Shown here in pieces: positions 50,235 to 62,729 of a stretch of 64,000 bases of DNA. The translations under genes and the position numbers were made by a program. Where the stretch lies: assembly GCA_905182995.1 (NCBI GenBank), contig CAJJDP010000061.1:330149-394148 (forward strand), given 5' to 3'. The notes beneath the pieces were generated by a model. It saw only the letters and a list, made by a program, of their open reading frames with translations. It had not been told where the DNA came from and ran no database searches. Within the stretch, counting starts at the first letter, position 1. The number at the start of each line of letters is the position of its first letter. The DNA is from Paramecium octaurelia. Taxonomy: Eukaryota > Ciliophora > Oligohymenophorea > Peniculida > Parameciidae.

Positions 50235-51113
50235 ATGAATACAAAGAATTCTTAACTACATAAAAAGTCATAAACTAGTTATTTGAATTATATGCTTGAT
50301 GCTCGCCTATCTAAGATAAGACAAAAAACAGCTATTAAATTTAAAGAGAATGAAAGCAAATTTGGTGATGATCACTTTCAATTAAGAACAGATTATAGTG
50401 ATTCATTTAATTGTTAAAGTTGTTAATAATAACAATTGATAATTAAAGAATTGAAAGCATAAATTTTGGAATGTTAGAAATAGATAGACATATTGTAGAT
50501 AGAGAAAGATGTTATATAAAAAAAGGAAGAATAGACAATAAAGTTGTTGATATAGGAGATTGAAAAAGCAAAATTAGATTAAAAAAGATGTTCAACCGAG
50601 TTACAACATTCATTAATTTAATTTGCTAATGAAAACCTATTTAAATAGAGTCAAACTTTGTCATTTTAGGATAAATCAGACGAGACTTGCATTTTGAATA
50701 ATCAACTTAAATAAATTAAAGAATAAAATGCAAATTACGCTGAACTTTTACATTAATAATACGAATTCTCAATAAACATTAATATTAAATTTGCTTAATT
50801 ATCAAACTCCTTGAATACTTTAATCACTTTGGTTCAAAAGTATACCAGAATCATCACTCACATACAAATGCAAAGTTCTCCATAACTTGATTTGCTACTT
50901 CCTAACCCTCTTGATGACCATTTGAAATAGGATCGCCAATAACAATTGCATTTCATTGATTTGCATGACATGACAACTAAAATATAACAGATTCAGATTG
51001 GTTCTTTAACAGATGTGCAGTCGAAGATAGAAACCTTGATTCAATTGGTAGCCGACTATTTGACACAGGCCTAAAGAATAGCAATAAATGATATGAGTAG
51101 AACTATTGTATGA
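50235..51113 (+). CDS. Coiled-coil protein, intronless, 292 aa
   Basis: A single uninterrupted frame. The basic N-terminus MNTKNSQLHKKSQTSYLN and a short motif DARLSKIRQKTAIKF precede a CQSCQ pair and then a long coiled coil (QLIIKELKAQILECQKQIDI, EQTIKLLIQEIEKAKLDQK, ELQHSLIQFANENL). The second half is still helical (NSLNTLITLVQKYTRIITHI) with a Pro/Leu break (LDLLLPNPLDDHLK) and ends SRTIV. More than twenty glutamines are TAA/TAG. No membrane or enzyme motif. Its 3' neighbour on the opposite strand is a ciliary-type PG-rich protein 36 bp away. Centrosome/basal-body proteins often look like this, but I claim no function. Confidence 0.7.
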
Positions 51114-51149
51114 TTATATATACTAACAATATGGGTATAAAAATAATAA

Positions 51150-52800
51150 TCATTTACTAAATTTATCAAATTAAGAAAAAGAGGATTGCATTTTATCTCT
51201 GTTTCTTTCAAAATGATATTTCGGTATGATTCCAATAGTTCCTGTGATGTAGTACGACCCTGGACCTATTTCTTCTTTTTCCTTGGGAGGGAATCTAGCT
51301 GCCTTTCCGAGACTAAAATAATACAAACTTAAACCTTGATCTTGGACCTGAATTAAATGGCAGTGAATAGCTACCAGGTCCAATGTTTTTGAATTTCGAA
51401 AGCACTGGATCAGATCTATAGCCTTTTGTTAGACTGGCATGTGCTGTTTAGGCTTGAGTGTAATGTTCAAGAGGTTTGGTAAATGAATCTGAAACAAGTT
51501 GAGAATCTGGGTCGTATTATCCTGGCCCAGGTGTAACATTGTGATTTCTTTGTTCATACTTAAGCCGAATTGAATAATTAGGACCTTGTAAACTTGAATT
51601 GACATCGTATTTTCCTGGAGAAGGCACTCTATCTCTTGATAATTTAAATTCAGTATTTGGATTGTATCTTTCACCGATTCCCATAGATAATTAAGATTTG
51701 CTATGTGAAATTCGAGTGGGAGCCATTTAAGGATCATGAGTACCAGGTCCTGGTTTCAATGATGATTCTTTTGAAACAAGTTGTGATCTGTTTTATTTTA
51801 GCATTTTAATTTCTTTGGCAGTGGAAGGATGAGGTAATTTAGGGTCATGAGCTATTTTAGTCTATTGTAATTACCTCCTGGTCCAGGATCGAAATAATCA
51901 GTTGTCAAAATAGGAATATATTTATGACCAAAACTAAATACTTTTTTCAACTAGTTCATTGCTGGAGAATAAGTATCAGGACTCGGAACAATTTTATGAG
52001 AAGGCAGTTCTCTTTCTGCTTTTGGGATGGAATATTTGGGTGCTAAATCTTAAGTAACCTCCCTATAATCTCCAGGTCCGACATCAATCGATTTTGGCAA
52101 TTATAATTTTTTTGCAGTTCCAAATCCTGTCTTCTTTCCTTTATTGGTAGCCCAACTTGTGGCTGTTTTGAATTAGCTGAAACTTTCAGAGTTATAGTAT
52201 TAGTCTGGCGAAGGCCCTTCTTTACCCCATTTAGTTTCTTACTTGTAACCAAATCCAAAAACTGGCTATGAATGTTGATTGGTTAGAGATGGGTTATATG
52301 AACCAGGACTATGATATTTAATGTTGCTACCCAATCGGATGTTCTTTGACGACTTCAGGTTTATGAATTGCCCAAGTCTAGTGAAGATCTAATTCGCCTC
52401 CAGATAATCTTTTGCCCATTGATGTTTAAATGGTATACATTTACTTGATTTTATCTTATTATTCCTTAGCTTAATTTTTCTCTAAAAGAACTTTGAGTTA
52501 TTCTTCCTCTATAACCTAAACATTATGAATATTGTAAGCTCCAACAGGTGGATTAGGTGCTTTTACAGGTTTTAATTTTTCATCTTATGGTAAATTCGAT
52601 TTTCTTTTGGATATTTTACTAGAAAGTCTGGATTCAGTTCTTCTGAGTTAATCATCGAATTTCTTGCATCCCTCAACTTCCAGTTTACTAGATATCAAGT
52701 CATCTTTCTTAACCCAAGGTAATCTTTGGGATTCGCCAAATGTAAATGCTCCTGAAAATGCTAATCCATGGGGAGTTGTTCCAGTTGTACTTTGGTTCAT
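51150..52800 (-). CDS. Sperm-tail PG-rich repeat (STPGR) protein
   Basis: About 520 aa. The N-terminus MNQSTTGTTPHGLAFSGAFT is followed by SQRLPWVKKDDLISSK and PNPPVGAYNIHN. Then many copies of the Pro-Gly-rich motif PGPGxY spaced about 35-45 residues appear along the minus strand (seen as ccaggtcc or ccaggacc on the plus strand near 51250, 51380, 51535, 51615, 51745, 51885, 51980, 52070, 52205 and 52300). The last is EEIGPGSYYITG, and the end is QFDKFSK. STPGR proteins line microtubules of cilia and cortical arrays, many as microtubule inner or associated proteins. Exact intron positions were not all worked out. A ciliary or cortical microtubule role is likely by family. Confidence 0.85.
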
Positions 52801-52853
52801 ATTTATATAATTTTATTATTTTATTCTAATAATATATAAATTTCAATAGATTT

Positions 52854-53933
52854 TCAAAATTAGTTGTTTAAGTATTTGTTTGGATTCTGAATGGCTGCTT
52901 TCAAAAATGCATCAAAATCTTCTTAGCTCAACTTCAATTTCTATGCTTCGTCCCATAAGATCACAGCTGATAGTTGTTAGGCTGAAGATAATTTGGATGA
53001 CTATAATTTAAGTTTTAACAATTTTGAATAAAATAATCTTTGGATCTGAGAATCGCATTTCCTTGATTACTCTTCCAAAAATCCATAATCATTGGTTGAG
53101 ATATTCGTGAGTATTTCACTTTTGGCATTCATTTTAAGTGGAACTTGTTAGGTCTGCATCTTTTTATGCAATTACCGAGGGATAAATACTTGGGTTGGTT
53201 CAACATTCATCCATTTAGGACTTTTACTCTTTTATAAATTTTGATTAATCAGATTATTATAATGTTACTATTCCCTCTTTAAAGTGTTGCATTCCTAAAT
53301 TTTCTTGTTAATTTATTCCAACAATTGATCTTTGGATACACTGTTGGTATCTTGTTGATCAGCACTCAAACAATACACTTTATTACTGTATTGATTTGAT
53401 TGACTGTCTTAAGCAATTACATTCTTGAATTTACTCTAAGAACTCAATTGGTTATCTTGTTCTTATTTGATATCTAAATTGCCTCTCAAGATTTATATTT
53501 TTTGTTCAATTAATACTTGAATTCTTTCAATGTACAGACTTAGATTTAATGAGGATTTCGGGATGTATTTTATTTAATTTATTTCAGCCAAGTAAGACTA
53601 ACAGCAAGATATTTCGACTTTGCCTATGGTTGAAATTTGAATAACGAGTTCAATTATTCTAATTAGTCTAAGCGCTAATATGTTATTCTATTTTTCCATC
53701 AAACTCATTCTAATTTTTTGTAATTTAAAATGATTCTCCTCTAACAATGAAAAGGTTTTATCAATATGATCAATGTTCTTCGTCACTTGAGTGCAAACCA
53801 AAGTATGTTTATTGGTTTAATCATATCTTATGTATTCTTGACAATTCATGCAGAGAATTAGCAATTGAGAAGGTTCTTCATTTGATTGTTAATTAGTCTT
53901 GCACCTTTGCTTGTAAGACTTGAAGTAATTCAT
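52854..53933 (-). CDS. Zinc-finger plus coiled-coil protein
   Basis: About 350 aa. The N-terminus MNYFKSYKQRCKTNQQSNEE is followed by a compact C-x2-C...H-x4-C cluster (CMNCQEYIRYDQTNKHTLVC), resembling a B-box half finger. A long coiled coil follows (KNIDHIDKTFSLLEENHFKLQ, IRMSLMEKQNNILALRLIR). The middle is Gln/Asn-rich. The end is a short folded helix block: AVILWDEAQKLKLSQEDFD and AFLKAAIQNPNKYLNNQF before TGA. B-box-plus-coiled-coil without a RING is a common ciliate layout. No catalytic motif is present. Between the STPGR gene (53 bp) and the F-BAR gene (115 bp) on the same strand. Confidence 0.65.
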
Positions 53934-54048
53934 CGTATAGTATATAAATGTTATTTATTTATTGACTTAATAAATGCTATAATTCGTATCAAATCAATCT
54001 GTTAAAAAAGGTGGATTATGAATAGTATTTAATTTAAATATCTTATAA

Positions 54049-55648
54049 TCATTAAATGGGACTTTCCTGTATGACATTATAGTTTAATTACAATTTGACT
54101 GCTTCAACAATTTGTTAATCACATCCAATGCTCTACAGAGACTCGATGTAGTCATCCATCTATTTTTATGTCTATTCTTTTGTGACATCTAAGATGCTTA
54201 CACATAAAACAATTACTATTTTCAGCAAACACACTGGTGTTATTGGCAAGCATAGTTTATAACTGAATGGCATAATTGATCCAAATCTAAGAATTATGGA
54301 GCACTGGATGATTTGTTAATCCCTCTAAAATATTAAATTGAATGTTCATACCAAAGACACTCATCTTTATCTCTTGATTATCATTAGGCAACTATATTAA
54401 TTTATAAATTGATCGGGTTAATTGATAAGCATCAATAATGATGGGTGCAAAATCATTCTTCTTATTGCAATAATCCAAACAAGTAATAATTAGTTTGTGC
54501 AATGAAACATAGCCTTCTGGACTAACTTAGAAATCTGTGGAGTTTTATAGACCATCCTCCTGATTCAGCCTTAATTTTAGAATCTTATCCAAAGATTGAA
54601 CATATACAGCAGGTTAGGTTTGTTGAAGGAGTTCATTCAATTTAGTTACAGTTTCGTCTGTTATGATATTGTTAAACATGGCACTTTAGAACATTTTCAT
54701 ATAGATTTAGTTGGTTTCTTTAAATTACTAAGCGGAATCATTTTGATTTTCAGGAATTGCGGCTTAATCGAAGATAGGTTTCTTTTTCTTCATTGCCATT
54801 TGATTCTCTGGTTTATAATTCAATTGAGAATGGATGAAGGATTTATAGTTCTCAAAATTTAATTTGCTCAGGAGTGGTTTGTCAGATGGTTGATCTTTGA
54901 ATAGTTCATTTAATTCATTTTTGGGATTGTATTGTTCAATTTTTTGGCTTATTCCACTTAAATCATATTGGAGATTGCGAACAACAGAAATTTCAAACAT
55001 AAAGAATTTGATACCAGAGTCCTAAATGGTTTTTCTTCTTTCTAATTCAATATTTGAAAACTTATCTTAAACAATAGCGATATCCTAAAAATAAGATTCA
55101 ATGTATTAGTTGTAATATGCGATGAAATTTTGCAATTTGATTTCGCTTTGTTTGCAACTGAATTTTTTCTGAATAGATTTGTTGACTTAGTATTTCTTCT
55201 CCTCGTTAATTGCTTAAATATATTCATCTCTTAATGAATTTAAACTTTCTATATTTCTTCGTATTTCTTTGGAGTGCTTTTATTTGAGAAATTGCATTTC
55301 CTTCTGCCACCCATCCTCTTTAATGAGATGCTATTCCAACTCTTAAATGACATCATTCTTGATTTATCTTGCAAATGTTCTAGTTTATTCTGATTGAATG
55401 TGGAAGTAGCTCCTTAATATAATGAATAAATCTTTTAAACTATCCTTGCCATGTATCAATTTAGTAAGTGATTCGCCTAGCTATTTGTTTTAATAAATAC
55501 CAATTTTTTCAAGACTTCTGGAATAATACTCTTCGAGTTCAGCTCTAGCTTAGAGCAGACTAATGAAGTCTTGAATGACTTTCCTTTTCTCTAGGCATTT
55601 TTTGCTGAGGGTATCAATTCGTTCTGAAATGTCAGGTGAAAAATCCAT
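54049..55648 (-). CDS. F-BAR domain protein
   Basis: F-BAR proteins bind and bend membranes at endocytic sites and the cleavage furrow. About 520 aa. The start MDFSPDISERIDTLSKKCLE begins an FCH region: LEKRKVIQDFISLLQARAEL, EEYYSRSLEKIGIYQNKQLG (the conserved A-x-x-E-x-x-Y-S-x-x-L block). Long helices follow: FHIQSEQTRTFARQIKNDV, WQKEMQFLKQKHSKEI, EEKKYQVNKSIQKKF, FQDIAIVQDKFSNIELERRK. The second half is helical with FGMNIQFNILEGLTNHPVL and a Cys cluster CFMC. A 25-nt intron near 54200 connects the last exon MDDYIESLQSIGCDQQIVEA, which resembles a UBA-type ubiquitin-binding helix. No SH3 domain. The surrounding frame is otherwise one long exon. Divergent from the giant surface-protein gene. 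Confidence 0.85.
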
Positions 55649-55729
55649 AATTAGTTTAAATTAAATTGTTAAATTTGATATAAATGCGAATGGAATTATG
55701 TTTTGTGATAAATTTAAATTTAATAAATA
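55649..55729. promoter_or_regulatory. 81-bp bidirectional promoter region
   Basis: Start codons of the F-BAR gene (minus) and the giant membrane protein gene (plus) are 81 bp apart, so both promoters and 5' UTRs lie here. AT-rich, no named motif seen. Confidence 0.5.
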
Positions 55730-58700
55730 ATGCTCATATTTTCATTGCTTATTTCGATAGCGATAGCTTGCAAGTAATAAAATCGGAATAACTTAGATCA
55801 ATAAGTGAATCGGAATCTATAAATTTAGAGAATGGAAAGAAATAAGAATTATGTTTTAAGGTGAATACCAATCTGCCAACCATAGTTTAATTAGTTAAAT
55901 ATGAGGATGAAGGTTCCAAGAAGAAAAAGAAAAAGGGAAAGAGTAACAAAGACGAGGATGAGGAGGATGAAAATATATTCATTTACGGTATTTGTAGTGT
56001 TTAATAAAATCTAGAGGAAGTTGGTTTAGGATAGTGTAAATTAAAATAAGGACAGAGAGTTTGTTATTTTGAAAAAGGTAAGGATAGATTAGAAGTCGAT
56101 CTGAAATGTACTAAGGGGCCATGCAAATTCAATGTGATTGTTATGCAAGAAGAACCTAAGTAATTGCAGATTGGAAAACAATAAAAATCTAAATTAAAAT
56201 TATTAAAAATAGCATCGAGTTCTAATTATAGAGTAGTCTATTCAATTAAATGTAACAATTGTGTCATGAAAATTGTTGATGCAGATCTCTGGTTTTATGG
56301 GGACGAACCAACTATTATGCAAAGTGACACAAGATTCATAGCCGCATTTTATGATGGCATAGAGAGTGAAACAACCATGATTTTAATTGGTGATCAGGAA
56401 TTTGAAATTGAAAGATTTGAATATGTGAAATAACAGAATTTGAATCTTAATTAAGTAATGGTCGATGCCATTGAAAAATCAAAAAAGAATGAATATCTAA
56501 TTTAAGGTGTAAAAGTTGTTAAACTTAAATCTCATACTCATGACATCTTGAAAATTAAAGTTAGGAATCAAGATGGGGATATCATTATAGATTAGACTCT
56601 TAATACATTTTAACATAAAAATTATAATTTATTGTGGAATGAAGATTTCTCCAGTTTAGAATTGAGTTCAAGCAATAAAATAAGTTATTAGATAGAAGTT
56701 ATAGAAAAACCTGATATTATCTCTGTTGAAAGTAATGATTTAGCTATAGGACAGTAATATGGAATTGTTAATTACAAGTTGAAACTACTTGAAATAGAAG
56801 ACAATCATTTCACTGTATCAGCAGATAGTTCAGATGATATTTCAGTTTCGGTCAAGCCATGTAAAGGCAGCAAATGTGAAGCTATTGAAAAGATTAAGAA
56901 TGGAGAATCCTTTCAATCTGTACCATAAAATTGTGATAATCCAGATAAGGACAATTATTGTTGGTATGTGATTGCTGTGGAAACATATGGCATATATAGT
57001 CTTAACATCAATGACAATAATGAAGCCAAAATTTTATAAGAGAATCAACTGATTAATTCGGAGATCGATGAAGAGGAGAAACATCATTTCAAATTCAATT
57101 TAGCAAATTCATAAAATTATAGTTCAGTCATTTTTAGAGTCACTTCTGAAAATGTATAAATTCTAGTAAGTAGATCATCTAAGTGTTAATTGGTTAATTG
57201 GAAATGCTATGAATATAGTGGAACCAGCGACTAACCAATTACTTTGAGTGATTCTCAAATAAAAGATGGTTAATATTCAATCACAATTGAAGGAATGGAA
57301 TTAGCAAAGTATGGGTTGATCATTGAAACCCATCCTAAGGATAAGATCAATGTTGTCAATATCAAAAAAGGGTCGATTTATAAATCATCAATCAATTCTA
57401 ATTAAAAGAAATAATGTTTTAAATATGAACAGACTACTAAAGGAGTCTTAACTCTTTTAGTCCATGGACCCAATCAGAAACTAGTTAGTTATGCGAATAT
57501 TGACACTGATGAAGAAATTCCAACCAAAGGTGATAATGATGTAATTACAGGAAATTCAGCCTTGCAATTAGTTAGTGATAAATTCATAGCTTGTGTTGAA
57601 ATCTAAGATTAGTATAATTAAGATGTTAAAAATGTCACAGATTATAATGACATCAAATTTTCACTTATTTTATATGATGCTTAATCTGTCATCAATTTAG
57701 AATTCAATTCAGCCTACTATGGATAAGTAGCATTTACAGAATAGTAAAGATTCTCATTTTTGAGTTACTTCGATGAAGATGTTGTTTATATCACCAAGAA
57801 TATCCTATCAAGTGGAGATGTCAATAAGGACTTACAAGTGTACATTGGTAATATGTTATATGAGAATTTGGATTAATATGAATACAAGTTCTTTGATAAT
57901 GAAGTCAGCACATATTCACTCTCAAGTGAAAAAATGAAGAAATTGTGTGATATCGATGAGGATAGCTCAGTCAGTGTAGATCATAGTAGAATCACTCATC
58001 TTTGTGAAATATTTGTTGTTGTCAAAAGTATATCCAAGAGTCCAGTCAGATATACATTAACTATCCATAAATAAGATTTGGCCATCCAATTGACTGATGG
58101 ATTACAGCAATCATACAATTTGTAACACATTGAAGAATTCATGCATTTCTATTACCAACCTAATTCTAAGTCTGCTGATGTGAATTTATTTGCATCTACT
58201 TTTTATGGCAAATTTGTTTTGCATATAAACATATGGAAGTAAGACAATATCAAACACAAATCTGATTGGCCATTTATTGATAAAGAGGATGATTCAGATA
58301 TCTCAAGTGGATCAACAAATCAAATACACAGAACCATTAAATCAGATGCCTTAGATCAATGTTGGCCTGATTGTGTGTTATTGATATCTGTTTAAAGTGA
58401 ATAGGATTCTCCAAAAGTTAATGGTTACAATTATAATTATAATGATCAATTCCATATTATGATTAATCAGGGAATGTAGGACGCTATCGAAGGTTAAAAG
58501 TATGAAGTTTCAATCAAGAGCGAACAGACTGTTTATTTCACATTTAAAAATTTGTAAAAGTTTAGAGATGATGCTTATTTAACATTTTCATTATTGTAAA
58601 TCATTGGTAATGGTTTCTTCACAATCAGTGTAAATGGAGGAGATAAGTTTGAGTATCCCAATTTGTATGGAAATTTTGATTTCCATGCAGATGGATCCTA

Positions 58701-61059
58701 CTTTCAATTGTCTAAAGATAAATTGAATGAGAAGCTAAAGGAGAAACAGATTTCGATTTAGGATGCCTATTTGATTATCTCAGTTGCAGGATTATAAAGT
58801 TATTATAATCCCATCTAATAATCCGTTAAGTTAGAATTCACTATTTCGTATATGAATATGGATTACATTCAAATTATGCATAGTCAACCTAATACAATTC
58901 ATGCCAAACTTCATCAACCCACCATTGTTTAATTTTATAATTATCTCAAACAGGATATCTTCTTTAAGTTACATAGATTTATAGGATATGGAAACATGTC
59001 TGTTTTCATTTGCAATCAGTAAAGTAACATTGCTGAATGTGTAAAAGACAGTAATGATGCAGAATTCAAATATCTAGATTCAGTTTTGGCAGCTGGAAAC
59101 GAGAATTCCTAAATCTTGATTTAAGCTAACGATAAGGAGAAATTCTGTATTTATTGCACATACATCATCAAAATTGAATCTTCTGATAGCGAATTACAAG
59201 GCTAATTAACTGTGGTGTTGGATAATGACTTCGTTAAATTGCCAGCTGGTGTTTAATATAGTGATTATGTAGAAAACCAGAGATCCTCCTAATTCTCCAT
59301 TTCATATACTCAAGATAGCAAAATTGAAATATTTATCTAAATATTTACTGGAGATCCTATTGTCTAATATTCATATAGTTAAGATAACTTGAAATCCAGC
59401 AAAATTGTAAAGGCATAACCAAATAACAAATACATCCACCTTACTGTTCCCAGTCAAAAAGTGTTGGATGAACTTGAGCAAATTGCTGAAGAATTGTACA
59501 ATATCAACAACAATAAAGATAAAGAAAAGGATAATGAAATTAGCTTATTACCATCTCATTTTATTCATGATGAATTATATGTAAGAGTGTCTACAGAATC
59601 CAATGAACCATGCAACTATACTATTTATTATACAAGTGATTATGTTAATGGAAAATTGCAAGATGGTAGAATACATTTAGCCATTATTGAACAGAATATT
59701 ACATTTTTGTATGAAAATTATAACCAATAGGTTTCAGTACTCAATCTATCTCCCCTTAATTAAACATCTCTCTAAGATATTGAAATAAAAGTCCTTTATA
59801 TTAAAAAGCAATCATTTGATGATTTCCACTATGAATATTTATAAGATATACCCATCAAAACTAGATTAATACATCCTCTCTCCAGCAGTTATGAATTGCC
59901 AAAAGATAATGGAATCTATGAAATTATCCTGATAAACAAGAAGTATATTGAAAACGCAACAAATCCTACTTTATTTATTGAAATAAGTGTCTCCACCAAT
60001 GACATAAGAATCTTACCCATCTAAAGACATCATAGTGGGTACATCTAACAAAATGATATCGATTACTTTGAGACTTACTCTCCAGCTGAAGGGTATCTCG
60101 CTGTTGAAATTTACTCATGTTCATCTGATATCAATTTTAGTTTCTCAAAATCAAATTTCAAATCTTTCGTCGAGGAAGATTATGACGAATCTGTCGATAT
60201 TCCAGAAAAGGACTATCATGTTGAAATGATCTCAGTGGACAAGGGAACTCTCTGGGTTGCCATCAAAGGAATCTCCACCACTCCAGCCTATTATCATATT
60301 ACCAATCATTTCTATTAAAATAAAAAAGAAATACCTTTTGGTAAGATATTGGCTGGCAACGATGGTCATATCAAGTGGCATCTAGATAAATAAAAATCTG
60401 ATTCAATATAAATAGAATTTGAACATGCCTCTTGTAATAAATGCAATTTGGAGGGAGTCTAAATTAATTATCACATCTTTATTGCTCAAGATGAAAAGAA
60501 ACTATAAATGTTGGGTTATTGTGGTAATGAATAATTCGAAAGTCATAAGGCAGATGATGAAAAAATCTTTAAAAAGAGTATTCAATCGTATCGCTTAGCT
60601 GATCACAATGGAAGCATTGTTTATGAAATCGAATTTCCAAATTTAGTTACATATGAATATGCCTCAGTCGGAGTTTTTGCTACAGTTGATAATTTCATGA
60701 AGTACTTACTTATTTTAATAATAGTTCCACTTCTTAAATTAAAGTATTTTATCGAACCATTCAAGTACCAGTGCCAAATTATTTTGCCAAATTCTTAAAT
60801 CATAATAGAACATTCTTTACTTTCTTAATAGTTGGCATGATTTTGTTAATAGCATTATTGACTCTTTGGCTGTGTTATTACATTAAACGGTAAATAAAAT
60901 AATTTATTTATACATAGATATAGAAATACAAAATATAAATTAGACTTTTAATTAGAGTAAGGAGCAAAAATTATTGCCTCCAACAAATTACCTTAGAATG
61001 ACGATGCTGCATTCTAAAATGATTTCAAAATGAAATACTAGACATTTGAAGAGGATTGA
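55730..61059 (+). CDS. Giant type I membrane protein with large extracellular part
   Basis: About 1,750 aa. A cleavable signal peptide (MLIFSLLISIAIAC) is followed by a 23-nt intron. Early on there is a Lys/Asp/Glu tract (GSKKKKKKGKSNKDEDEEDE). The ectodomain is one continuous exon of roughly 4.8 kb. It shows a recurring beta-sandwich pattern with paired cysteines: LKCTKGPCKFNVIVMQ, IKCNNCVMKIVDADLWFY, VKPCKGSKCEAIEKIKNGE, DNYCWYVIAVETYGIYSL, NEPCNYTIYYTSDYVNG, CIYCTYIIKIESSDSELQG, ACVEI...SLILYD. After a 23-nt intron near 60700 comes the anchor FFTFLIVGMILLIALLTLWL, then CYYIKRY and, across a 28-nt intron, a cytosolic tail of about 50 aa. Family unknown to me. The C-x-G-x-C / Y-x-I-x-V repeats recall prepeptidase- or CUB-like sandwiches. 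A surface or phagosomal receptor is plausible. Confidence 0.85.
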
Positions 61060-61565
61060 GATTTAATTATTATAATAAAGAATATAATACTTTAAATTTA
61101 ATGTGAAGATTCGATTTATCTTCTAAATATTCATCTTGTTATCACTATTAATATGAATTAGTTAACTATTAACAATAACATATGAGTTAATTTTAATGTA
61201 TCTTAATAATATCACAGTTATGTTATTTATATATGATCATATATATTTGAATCTTTTTTCAAAAAAATATTAAAACATACAGATATCAAATTTGTAAAGG
61301 CCAATCACAAAGATCTAAGATTTTCAACTTAAAGATCAAATGATGATTTAGGAAGTAGAAGAAAAGGAAGAAAATTGAAGAAAATGCCTCCAATTAGATC
61401 TTTATATAAATCCCCTTATATATCATGATCTCGTAGGATATGAAAATTTTTAATTTAGAATTCTCTGAAATTTGAGTAATAAATAAATAATACAACTTTC
61501 ATTTCCTGTAAATGCGAACATCAGATCTAGTATGTTGGTGCATTCGTAAAGGTAGACGCATTGCA
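61060..61565. other. Intergenic, 506 bp, between convergent genes
   Basis: The widest gap with no gene in the window. Very AT-rich at first (61080-61300), then mixed. A plus-strand frame starting MMIQEVEEKEE near 61340 is only 12 codons. No RNA gene or terminator-like hairpin was recognised. Confidence 0.5.
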
Positions 61566-62603
61566 TCATTAATTTTAAATTGCTTTGACAACGAGAGACT
61601 TTGTTAATGATTTTTCGATGAAGATATTCTAGCTTAAAATTTAAATGTACTTCGATTTCTATGGGATGGCAGTGTTATTGTGAGTGTGATTCGACGGGGA
61701 ATTCATAGTGTAGATTTGTGCAGGAGTGAGCATTTTCTATAGAGGACCTTTGAGGATTCTTTAAGTATAGAGACCACTTTAAGTTTGGGCATCTGTTCCT
61801 GTTTTTGGGGACATGTGAAAGGTCTATTAATTTTTCTAAGTTCTTGATATAATTTGTTTTATGGTCTGTTGACTTACTCCTATTGGGAGTTTATTATAAG
61901 TTTTAGGGGAGTTCAGTTATACATGTTGAGTGATAGTCTTGAGTTTTTATTTGTCTACCATAAATTGAATGAAATTTTGTAACTATTCTTATTCTCGATT
62001 AGATGGCTAAAGATTTAACTCGCCAACATTAATTTATAATGCATTCAATTTATTATTGATGGTTTCAATAGTTGTGGAAGCATCCTAAATGCCAGATAGG
62101 ATCTTGCTATATGCCTGTTAGGGTTTAGGAGATGTGGGAACAGCTTCTTGGGGCGAGTCTCCAACAATGGCCTTTTTGGGTTTATTGGGGTTATTTCTAT
62201 TTTCCTCTTCGATGATTCTCTTGATCCTATAATATTCGATCCTTCTCCTCTTATCATGATAACTGATCTATGTCTATGAATAAAATACTTGCTCATAATG
62301 TGACATAAATGTGGCATGAAGAACCGAGGTATCTCGTTGTGATATTTGTAGTATTCGGTAAAGAGACGAAGCTTTTGGAACACCTCACCTAATGAGGATT
62401 ATCGATAATGCATACTTACTTAAGCAATAGAATCGCTTTAGATATTCGGAATCCTCTCGATAGGCCATAACTTAATAGAACCCAATCACATCGGAGGTTC
62501 TTGCAGAACTCACAAAATCATTTAGAGTCTTGGAGTAATAGTAGGATTGGCTGTGTGCATACTTTTTCTCGAGAAACCTTTGCACATCATATTTATTGGC
62601 CAT
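61566..62603 (-). CDS. Unrecognised protein, about 320 aa
   Basis: Starts MANKYDVQRFLEKKYAHSQS and stays in frame across two introns: a 31-nt one near 62400 (ending at VFQKLRLFTEYYKYHNE) and a 26-nt one near 62275, which repairs the frame into NYHDKRRRIEYYRIKRIIEE. Folded-looking parts are EIPRFFMPHLCHIMS, HDKRRRIEYYRIKRIIEEEN, QDASTTIETINNKLNALQIN and EQLQNFIQFMVDKQKLK. The C-terminal third is Ser/Thr/Gln/Pro-rich (MSPKTGTDAQTQSG, LTPAQIYTMNSPSNHTHNN) and ends SLVVKAIQN. Basic helices followed by a low-complexity tail suggest a cytoskeleton-associated protein, but I recognise no family. The open frame 62045-62383 reads through the second intron in the wrong frame downstream. Confidence 0.65.
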
Positions 62604-62729
62604 TTTTATTAATATGTTAATCGATTATTTTTTAGTTATAGGATTATAAACAAAATCAAATGGTATACTATTGCAGTACATTTAGAAATATCGTTAACTA
62701 ATATCCTCAACAAGAAACAAGAGCCAGAA
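62604..62729. promoter_or_regulatory. 126-bp divergent promoter region
   Basis: Separates the minus-strand gene starting at 62603 from the DENN gene starting at 62730. A frame from ATG 62663 is open into the DENN gene but in the wrong phase. Confidence 0.4.

Noticed and set aside
62045-62383. Minus-strand 112-codon frame.
   Set aside because: It starts correctly but reads through a 26-nt intron into the wrong frame; the spliced frame continues to 61566.
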